Shown one piece after another: positions 57,894 to 64,000 of a DNA stretch of 64,000 nt. The notes under the pieces are model-generated. The model was not told where the DNA came from. It saw only the letters and a program-made list of their open reading frames with translations, and searched no databases. The translations under genes were made by a program, and so were the position numbers. Position 1 is the first letter of the stretch. Each line of letters begins with the position of its first letter. The DNA is from Mycobacterium colombiense CECT 3035 (lineage in GTDB: Bacteria > Actinomycetota > Actinomycetes > Mycobacteriales > Mycobacteriaceae): the NCBI RefSeq assembly GCF_002105755.1, contig NZ_CP020821.1:4960001-5024000 (forward strand), written 5' to 3'.

Positions 57894-58541
57894 TCAGAGC
57901 CGCGCGGCGACGAAACCCGCGGCCTGATCCACCAGCCCGGAATCGATGTACGAGGGCTGCAGGTGCGACGGCCAATTCAAACCGCCGGAACAGATCGGGT
58001 CACCCTTGGCGCACACGTCGATCGTCTTGCCGGCGAAGGCCGGGCTGAAATCGGGCACCGGCCCGAGGATTCCGCGGGTGCCGTTGCCGAACAGGGCCAC
58101 CGCGGCGACCTGCTGATCCAGGGCCGGCGGCAGCGGGTTGGTGAACCCGAACGCCGGTTCGGTCACCGCGACCACGAGGTCGGCGGACGCGGCGCCCAGC
58201 GAATAGCCGCCCAGCACCTCGCGGGTGCTCGGGCAGCTTCGCGCCATCTGCTGGACGTGGGCGCTCATGTCGTTGGCGCCCTTGGCCGGACTCACGTCGG
58301 CGGGATAGTTGACCCCGTAGGCCCCGACCGGCAAACGGGTCTTTGCGCGCAGGGAATTGACGAACGCCGCGCCGACATAGCCGACACCGGGCGGTTCCTC
58401 GCGGCCGCGCGCGAACACCACTTCGGCGCCGGGACACCCCGCCGATGCCGCCGGCGCCCCGAACGTGGTGACCGCCAGGGCAAGCAGCGAGGACGCGGCG
58501 ATGGAGGCGGCGCATGCCACGCCACACCGGCGGTGGCTCAA
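57894..58541 (-). CDS. Cutinase-family serine esterase (copy 1)
   Basis: The 215-residue secreted protein has a signal peptide (SHRRCGVACAASIAASSLLA, cleavage after PAASA) and the cutinase fold: oxyanion region VVFARGREEPPGVG, nucleophile GGYSLGAAS, Asp in KGDPICSGG and His in WPSHLQPSY. The elbow is GYSLG rather than GYSQG. The TTG start at 58541 lies 2 nt after the stop of the next cutinase. Related M. tuberculosis genes at this place are cut3/cut4. Confidence 0.85.
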   Translation of the reverse strand: MSHRRCGVACAASIAASSLLALAVTTFGAPAASAGCPGAEVVFARGREEPPGVGYVGAAFVNSLRAKTRLPVGAYGVNYPADVSPAKGANDMSAHVQQMARSCPSTREVLGGYSLGAASADLVVAVTEPAFGFTNPLPPALDQQVAAVALFGNGTRGILGPVPDFSPAFAGKTIDVCAKGDPICSGGLNWPSHLQPSYIDSGLVDQAAGFVAARL

Positions 58542-58543
58542 CG

Positions 58544-59179
58544 CTAGACCCTGGCCGCCACGAAATTCGCTGCCCTGTTGGTCAATCCGGGGACGTAGCT
58601 CAGGTGCGAACTCCACTGCATGCCGCTCGAGCAGATCGGGTCGCCCGGGTTGCACAGGTCGATGGTCTTACCCTCGAAATTCGGGGACAGGGCGCTCATC
58701 AGTTGACCCGCCCGGCCGGACGGGTTGCCGAACAGCGCGACCGCGGCGACGTGATCGGCGGCCGCGGACGGCAACGGCTGACGGTAGCCGAGGCCGGACA
58801 CCGGTGCGGCCGTGACGATGTCGACGACGGCCGCGCCCTGCGAGTATCCACCCAGCACCAGTTTGGTGTTGGGGCAGTTGGCGGCCATCTGCTGGATGTG
58901 GGTGCTGGCGTCGTTGGCGCCGTTGGCGGCGGCCAGGAAGTCCTTGCTGGCCGGGTAGTTCACCCCATATGCGCCAACGCTTTTGCGGGTCTGCTCGCGC
59001 AACGCGCTGACGAACGCACCGCCCACCTTGCCGACACCGGGCGGCTCGTCGGTGCCGCGTGCGAACACCACCTCAACGCCGGGGCACGACGCCGACGCAT
59101 GCGGAACCAATTGGGGAGCAACCAATAACGCGCCAACCGCGCCAATTCCGATGCCCAGCCCTAACGGGATAAGCCTCAC
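58544..59179 (-). CDS. Cutinase-family serine esterase (copy 2)
   Basis: The 211-residue secreted esterase has a short signal peptide (MRLIPLGLGIGIGAVGALLV) and the motifs VVFARGTDEPPGVG, GGYSQGAAVVD, NPGDPICSSG and SSHLSYVPG. It should cleave ester lipids outside the cell. The GTG start lies 6 nt after TAACAT (leaderless). It is coupled to copy 1, which follows it. Confidence 0.9.
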   Translation of the reverse strand: MRLIPLGLGIGIGAVGALLVAPQLVPHASASCPGVEVVFARGTDEPPGVGKVGGAFVSALREQTRKSVGAYGVNYPASKDFLAAANGANDASTHIQQMAANCPNTKLVLGGYSQGAAVVDIVTAAPVSGLGYRQPLPSAAADHVAAVALFGNPSGRAGQLMSALSPNFEGKTIDLCNPGDPICSSGMQWSSHLSYVPGLTNRAANFVAARV

Positions 59180-59185
59180 ACAGCG

Positions 59186-59191
59186 ATGTTA
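59186..59191 (-). promoter_or_regulatory. -10 element for cutinase copy 2 (leaderless)
   Basis: On the minus strand TAACAT, six bases, then the GTG at 59179. Confidence 0.5.
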
Positions 59192-59221
59192 AGGGGGCGT
59201 TGATAACCCGACGGTAACGAT

Positions 59222-60136
59222 TTAGACGAGAGGTGCTTGCGGTGAGTCGGTGGCCGGGGCCGGCGCGGCCGGAGTCGGCAGCGACGGCGCGGGCGACGGC
59301 CCGGTGCCGCCGTGGATCGAGGGGCCCGAATCCGGCGGGTTCTGCCCGTAGACCGGCGACTGCTGGCCGTAGCCCGGCTGCTGCGGGACGGGGCCCAGCG
59401 GCGGGCCGAACGCGGGCGACTGCTGGCCGAGGCCGGCGGCCGCCAGCTTCTGCGCGACGAACGACGCGGCCTGGGTGGTGTAGACGGGGACGTAGCCCTC
59501 GGTGTGCCCGCTCCACTCGTTGCCTTCGCCCGCGTGGCAGATCGGGTCGTTGGGGTTGCAGTAGTCGGCGGCCTTAGAGCCCAGCATCGAGCTCTTGGTG
59601 GGCAGCGACCCGCCGGCGCGGTCGGCCACGTCACCGAAGGTCACTACGGCGGCGATGTTGTTGGCGTACTGCGCGGGCAGGGTGTTGCCCCAGCTGATGC
59701 CGCCGATCGGGACGCCGGCCACGATGTCCATCACCGACGCGCCCTGCGAGTACCCGCCGAGCACGATCTTGGTGTTCGGGCAGGTTTCCACGCTCTTCTT
59801 GACGCGGTCGATGGTGTCGTTGGCGCCGTCGCCGCCGTGCAGCTGCAGCTTGCTGGCGGCGTAGTTCACCCCGTACGGCAGGATGTTCAAGCCGGTCTGC
59901 TGGCGCAGCGAGTCCACGAAGGCGTCGCCGACCCGGCCCAGGCCGTTGGGCTCGTTGGTGCCCCTGGCGAAGACCACCTCGACGTCCGGGCAGTCGAAGG
60001 CGGAGGCTTTGGGCGCTGCGGCGGGGGTGGCGAGCAGGCCAGCAGCGATAACCAGGGCAGAGGCACCCAGGCCGATGAAGCGAGTTGCCGACCGCGCGGT
60101 GCCCGCCCGACGGGTACGTACACGGTGAGTTTTCAC
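59222..60136 (-). CDS. Cutinase-family serine esterase with Pro-rich tail (copy 3)
   Basis: The 304-residue protein has a signal peptide ending near PKASAFDCP, then the cutinase fold ([46 protein letters not shown]). From about residue 235 it adds a Pro/Gly/Gln/Ser-rich tail ([14 protein letters not shown]), which may anchor it in the envelope. The GTG start follows TAAAAT by 6 nt. Confidence 0.9.
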   Translation of the reverse strand: MKTHRVRTRRAGTARSATRFIGLGASALVIAAGLLATPAAAPKASAFDCPDVEVVFARGTNEPNGLGRVGDAFVDSLRQQTGLNILPYGVNYAASKLQLHGGDGANDTIDRVKKSVETCPNTKIVLGGYSQGASVMDIVAGVPIGGISWGNTLPAQYANNIAAVVTFGDVADRAGGSLPTKSSMLGSKAADYCNPNDPICHAGEGNEWSGHTEGYVPVYTTQAASFVAQKLAAAGLGQQSPAFGPPLGPVPQQPGYGQQSPVYGQNPPDSGPSIHGGTGPSPAPSLPTPAAPAPATDSPQAPLV

Positions 60137-60142
60137 CGGGCA

Positions 60143-60148
60143 ATTTTA
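60143..60148 (-). promoter_or_regulatory. -10 element for cutinase copy 3 (leaderless)
   Basis: On the minus strand TAAAAT, six bases, then the GTG at 60136. Confidence 0.55.
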
Positions 60149-60257
60149 CCCAAATCGTGATGTGTTGAAACCCCGGCGACCTGTGGATAACCGCGCTAAC
60201 GGCGCGGATCGGCGGCCTACCTTCGGTGTCAACGGATTCACGGGATGGGGAGAGTCA

Positions 60258-61625
60258 GTGCCGCGTCAGCCGGCCACGTGGTTGCACGTCAGCGCGTACC
60301 GGTATTTGCTGCGGCGCACCGAACGGGCGTTGCTGCGCGAGGCGGCCGGGCTCCCCACCCACCCCCGTTCGGGGCCGGTGGCGCTCGGGTGCGTCGCCGC
60401 GGCGGTCGCCATGGCGGGTTGCGCGGTCCTCGGTTTGCTGCGACCTCATGTGGCGCTGGATCGCGCGCAGATCGTGGTGAGCCGGGAATCCGGTGCCCTG
60501 TTCGTCCGGGTGGGCGATGTCTGGCATCCGGTGCTCAACCTGGCCTCGGCCCGGCTCATCGCGGCCACGGCCGCCGACCCGCAGCCGGTCCCCGAATCCG
60601 CCCTGGGCGCCACCAAACGCGGCCCGCTGCTGGGCATTCCGGGCGCACCGCAATTTCTCGGCAGGCCGCTGTCCGTAGGGGATATGGGTTGGTCGATATG
60701 CGCTAGCACCGGCGCTAGCACCACGACGGTGATCGTGGGTCGCCGCTCCGAGGGCCCGGCGGTGCACCCCGTGCCCGAAGGGCACGCGATCCTGGCGGCC
60801 CCGCCTTCCGGTTCGCCGGCCTACCTGCTTTACGACGGCCACCGGGCGATGGTGGACCTCGACGACGCCGCCGTGGTCCGCGCACTGCGCATCGAGGGGC
60901 GTGCGCCGCTGCCGGTCGCGCAGGCATTGCTGAATGCGGTGCCGGAAGCGCCACCGATCGCGCCGCCTCGGCTCCGCGGTCGCGGCGGCGCGGCGCCCGG
61001 ATTGCCCGGATTCGCGGTCGGCAGTGTGCTTCGCATCACACGGGCCGACGGCGACGAGTTTTACGCGGTGCTGGCGACCGGGGTGCAGCGCATCGGCCGG
61101 GTGGCCGCCGACCTGCTGCGCCTTCGCAACCCGCAGGGAACGGCCAACCCCGTCACCGTCGCCCCCGACGCGATCCGGGCCGCGCCGGTGGTCGCCGAGT
61201 TGCCGGTTGCCCTCTTTCCCGACCGGGCGCCCACGCTCGCCCCGCCCGCCGGCACGTTGTGCGCCGGCTGGGAGGAGGCGAGAACGGGCGTCACGCTCCT
61301 GGCCGAGAACGCACTGCCGATCCCGCCCGATCGCACGCCGGTCGCCCTGGCGCAGGCCGACGGCGACGGCCCCGCGCTGGACGCCGTGTACGTGCCGCCC
61401 GGCACCAGCGCCTACGTGCGCGCCGGCGATGAGGCCGGCACCCGCTACCTGATCGCCGACACCGGGGTCCGGTTCGCCGTTCATGACGACGCCGCCGCGC
61501 ACGACCTCGGCCTCGGCGACGCGGGCCCGGCGCCGTGGCCGCTCCTCAGTCTGTTGCCGGCGGGGCCGGAGCTGAGCCGGCAGAACGCATCAATCGCTCG
61601 GGATGCGGTCGCGCGTTCGCCGTGA
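60258..61625 (+). CDS. eccB4: ESX-4 secretion core protein EccB4
   Basis: The 455-residue type VII component has the EccB N-terminus (TWLHVSAYRYLLRRTERALL), one transmembrane helix near residues 40-61, and a long extracytoplasmic domain with the repeated PGD-like blocks (GDVWHPVLNLASARLI). I chose the GTG at 60258, which has a GGGGAG site and matches EccB starts. Its end overlaps mycP4 by 36 bp. EccB4 is the periplasmic part of the ESX-4 core. Confidence 0.93.
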   Translation: MPRQPATWLHVSAYRYLLRRTERALLREAAGLPTHPRSGPVALGCVAAAVAMAGCAVLGLLRPHVALDRAQIVVSRESGALFVRVGDVWHPVLNLASARLIAATAADPQPVPESALGATKRGPLLGIPGAPQFLGRPLSVGDMGWSICASTGASTTTVIVGRRSEGPAVHPVPEGHAILAAPPSGSPAYLLYDGHRAMVDLDDAAVVRALRIEGRAPLPVAQALLNAVPEAPPIAPPRLRGRGGAAPGLPGFAVGSVLRITRADGDEFYAVLATGVQRIGRVAADLLRLRNPQGTANPVTVAPDAIRAAPVVAELPVALFPDRAPTLAPPAGTLCAGWEEARTGVTLLAENALPIPPDRTPVALAQADGDGPALDAVYVPPGTSAYVRAGDEAGTRYLIADTGVRFAVHDDAAAHDLGLGDAGPAPWPLLSLLPAGPELSRQNASIARDAVARSP

Positions 61626-62903
61626 GCGACCTCGTATCGCCCCGGCTGCCAGAGCGACGGTCAGCGCAACCAGGCAGACCGCGGCGCCCCGGAGCGCGGT
61701 GTCGCGGGCGCGGGAGTCGCGCGGTGGGATCGGCGGCGACGGCGCGATCGGCACCGGTGCCGGTGGTGGGGCGGCGTGGTCGGCGGCCGGACCCATACCG
61801 GTGCTGACGGCGGCGACGGGATCGATCGTGCCGTTGCCGACGACGGGATCCCATCCGGCGGGTGGATGATGCGCGGTCGTCTCGATGCGCTGCATCACCT
61901 GGCGGGCGGTCAGCGCGGGGAAGCGGGCACGGATCAGCGCGGCCAGTCCGCTGACCATCGGGGCCGCAAAGCTCGTGCCGGATACCGGTTCCGGCGCGAG
62001 CGACGCCACCGCCTCACCGGGCGCGGCGACATCCACCCAGGGCCCGGCAAGGGTGAACGGCGATGGCGCGCCATGGGAATTCACCGACCCGACGGTCAGC
62101 ACGTAGTCGTCGTACCACGCGGGACTGACGGCGACCGTGATGGTCTGCCAGGTGACGTCGGCCCGCTGCGATGGGCACTGACCGGCGCCACCGGTGTTGC
62201 CGGCTGCGGCCACGATGACGGAATTCTTGACGTCGACGGCGTAGGCCAGTGCCGCGCCCAGCGCGCGATCGTCGAGCGCGGTCGCCACCGGTGCGCACGC
62301 AACCGACGAGATGTTGATCACCGAGGCTCCCAGATCAGCGGCCGTTCGAACGGCCTTCGCCAGGGTGTCGACGTCACCGACCCCGACGCGGGACCGGTCG
62401 CCGGTGGGGGCGAACTTGGCGCTGGACTGGCGAATGCTGATCAACGTGGCCTCCGGGGCGACCCCGCTGAAGCCGTCGGCCTTCGAATCGGCTGTGGCCG
62501 CGATGATTCCGGCCACCAGCGTGCCGTGAGCGTCGCAATCCTGCGTGCCGTCGCCGGTCGACACGTAGTCGCCGCCGGGCACCACATCGGGCAGCCGACG
62601 GTGCCGTGAGATCCCGGTGTCGATCACCGCGACCCGCTGGCCGGCGCCGCGGGTGAGTGGCCAGACCGCCGACAGGTCGCCCAGGCCCGATTGCTGATTG
62701 CGGCCCGGCCCCGCGTCGGCCGTCATCGGCGCGCAAATCTCGCGCTGCACGGTTGGCCACGGGGACGCCGGCAAACCGGGCTTGGGCAACCACCTGTCGT
62801 CGACGTCCGGCGGCGAAAAAGCCTGCGCCGTCGGCGTTCCGAACGCGCTCTCGAGGGTCAGCGCCAAGGCCACCAGCAGCCGCCCTGCGCACGCACCCCT
62901 CAT
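61590..62903 (-). CDS. mycP4: Mycosin-4, ESX-4-associated subtilisin-like protease
   Basis: The 437-residue membrane-anchored protease has a signal peptide, the Ser-protease triad (Asp95 in VAVIDTGISRH, His126 in DAHGTLVAGI, Ser in SGTSFAAPMVSG), a Pro-rich linker and a C-terminal helix near the end (AAVCLVALTVALAAGAIRG). The ATG at 62903 overlaps the eccD4 stop (ATGA); a second ATG at 62915 adds four residues. Confidence 0.93.
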   Translation of the reverse strand: MRGACAGRLLVALALTLESAFGTPTAQAFSPPDVDDRWLPKPGLPASPWPTVQREICAPMTADAGPGRNQQSGLGDLSAVWPLTRGAGQRVAVIDTGISRHRRLPDVVPGGDYVSTGDGTQDCDAHGTLVAGIIAATADSKADGFSGVAPEATLISIRQSSAKFAPTGDRSRVGVGDVDTLAKAVRTAADLGASVINISSVACAPVATALDDRALGAALAYAVDVKNSVIVAAAGNTGGAGQCPSQRADVTWQTITVAVSPAWYDDYVLTVGSVNSHGAPSPFTLAGPWVDVAAPGEAVASLAPEPVSGTSFAAPMVSGLAALIRARFPALTARQVMQRIETTAHHPPAGWDPVVGNGTIDPVAAVSTGMGPAADHAAPPPAPVPIAPSPPIPPRDSRARDTALRGAAVCLVALTVALAAGAIRGRSRRTRDRIPSD

Positions 62904-64000
62904 GTGAGGTTCCATCCCCGGGCCGCGGCGTAGAGACCGCATATCCAGCAGGTCAACGGAACCATCGCGGCCAGCGCCAGCCACTCCAGCAGCCCGGCGC
63001 CTGCGCGCAGGACCGGCGAGGCGGGACGCGCCGGGCCGGCCCAGCCGAAGTACATCGCCGCGGCGACGGCCAGAGTCGTCGCGGCCGCGATCCACGGTCC
63101 GGGCACCGTTGCGCGCGCGGCGGCAACACCCAAGGTCGTTGCGGAAACGGAAATTCCGCCGATGGCGAACACCAGCATTCGTCTCACGTCGCCGCATCGC
63201 GCACGCAGCAGCAGGAGCGCGCCGGTGAGCGTGCCGAAGGCGGTGCACGACAGGCGCGGTGCTCCGGCCAGCACGGTGGCTACCCCTCCTGCCGCGGCCG
63301 ATATCGACAATCCGGCGAGCAGGCCGGTCAGCCACCTGTCGGCGTGGACCGCGCGGGAGCGTGTCCTCGCGTCGCGGGGCTCGGTCTCCGCCGTCTCCAG
63401 CCGGGGTGACAACCCGGCCAGCGCGATCGATGCGCGCGCCGCCACCGGAAGCAGGCAAACGGAGATCAGCGCAGCCGCCGACGCGACGACGCGCAGCGGC
63501 GCCGCACCGAGCACGCCGACCAGCCCGGCCACCGCGATCACCACCGCACAGACCGACATCGCCGTCAATGGCACCGTCCCACAACCCGATACGCGCATCG
63601 CGACAACCGTCGTGACGCCGGCCGCCGCCGCGGCCAGTAACACGTCGGAAGCGCCGAACGCCCCGGGAACCGCCACAAAGCCGGCGATCGCCATGGACGC
63701 CGTGGCGATGACGCTCAAAGCCAGCCCGGCGGTCTGATCTCGATAGCGGCGGTGCGCGATGGCCGCCAGCACGAGGGCCAGGCCGCCGGCCGCCGCCAAC
63801 GCGATCACCGTCGCGGTGACATCTCGTTCGCCGTTGGCGTGCAGCGTGTTACGCACGATTGCCAGCCCTCCGGCTCCGCTGAACAGCATCGCCGCGACCA
63901 CGCCGATGAGCCGGACCGCACGCGCACGTGCGGCGCCGCCGTTCGGTGTGGCCGTCGCGTCGAGTGCGGCCGAGACCACCTCGGCGACGTCGAAGTGGCG
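62900..64000 (-). CDS. eccD4: ESX-4 secretion channel protein EccD4 (5' truncated by the window)
   Basis: The visible 366 residues are the membrane part of EccD4 and run off the right edge. At least nine hydrophobic helices are seen (for example VVAAMLFSGAGGLAIVRNTL and GLALSVIATASMAIAGFVAV). EccD forms the two-fold channel of type VII systems. The ubiquitin-like N-terminal domain would lie beyond 64000. Confidence 0.9.
   Translation of the reverse strand, partial: RHFDVAEVVSAALDATATPNGGAARARAVRLIGVVAAMLFSGAGGLAIVRNTLHANGERDVTATVIALAAAGGLALVLAAIAHRRYRDQTAGLALSVIATASMAIAGFVAVPGAFGASDVLLAAAAAGVTTVVAMRVSGCGTVPLTAMSVCAVVIAVAGLVGVLGAAPLRVVASAAALISVCLLPVAARASIALAGLSPRLETAETEPRDARTRSRAVHADRWLTGLLAGLSISAAAGGVATVLAGAPRLSCTAFGTLTGALLLLRARCGDVRRMLVFAIGGISVSATTLGVAAARATVPGPWIAAATTLAVAAAMYFGWAGPARPASPVLRAGAGLLEWLALAAMVPLTCWICGLYAAARGWNLT

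Overview
The window comes from a high-GC, slow-growing mycobacterium and looks most like the Mycobacterium avium complex. The basis is the gene order (spc ribosomal operon, sppA, methyltransferases, fucA/serA2/xylB, secY-adk-mapA-sigL-rslA, the mms operon, rmlCB, the alpha operon, cutinases, ESX-4), the F420-type luciferase-like oxidoreductases, the TIGR00027-type methyltransferases and many TANNNT-to-start (leaderless) promoters. Species is inferred from gene content, not from a search.

Region by region. 1-1174 is an atypical, partly AT-richer segment: the C-terminus of an unknown wound-helix-like protein, a run of strong hairpins ending in a tRNA-like cloverleaf with encoded CCA (367-438), and a frameshifted HicB-like antitoxin remnant. 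1175-5501 is the spc operon from rplN to rplO. 5498-8238 holds a luciferase-like oxidoreductase and sppA, divergent from a 38-bp gap. 8241-18994 is a sugar/alcohol cassette (Zn-alcohol dehydrogenase, fucA, serA2, xylB, acetyltransferase) bracketed by two blocks of three paralogous SAM methyltransferases. 19274-23299 is secY-adk-mapA followed by sigL-rslA, with a good SigL-type promoter in front of sigL.

23314-33461 separates rslA from the MarR gene that directly follows it in M. tuberculosis. It holds a flavin monooxygenase, a DUF4389-like protein, a methyltransferase, an ABC exporter, and a four-gene cluster that looks biosynthetic (ThDP enzyme, SRPBCC protein, a KAS III homologue lacking the usual His, PLP aminotransferase). 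33471-39127 has MarR, a hydrolase divergent from TetR, and mmsA-fadE9-mmsB for valine/methylmalonate-semialdehyde catabolism. 39229-43728 is a redox-flavoured block: a flavoprotein, then ECF sigma factor, Rieske protein, pseudoazurin-like cupredoxin lipoprotein, Tat-type metallophosphoesterase and a small membrane protein, with a shared GTAACCC motif upstream of three genes. 43760-46178 holds two tandem acyltransferase-3 proteins.

46366-49728 is rmlC/rmlB plus two tandem F420-type oxidoreductases. 49757-52979 is a cNMP-domain histidine kinase with a receiver/thioredoxin-reductase-like fusion. 53232-57889 is infA-rpmJ-rpsM-rpsK-rpsD-rpoA-rplQ-truA. 57894-64000 has three cutinases, then eccB4, mycP4 and the 5'-truncated eccD4 of ESX-4. 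In M. tuberculosis the left part (Rv0714-Rv0753c) and the right part (Rv3465-Rv3448) lie far apart, so the junction between mmsA and rmlC here marks a rearrangement between the lineages.
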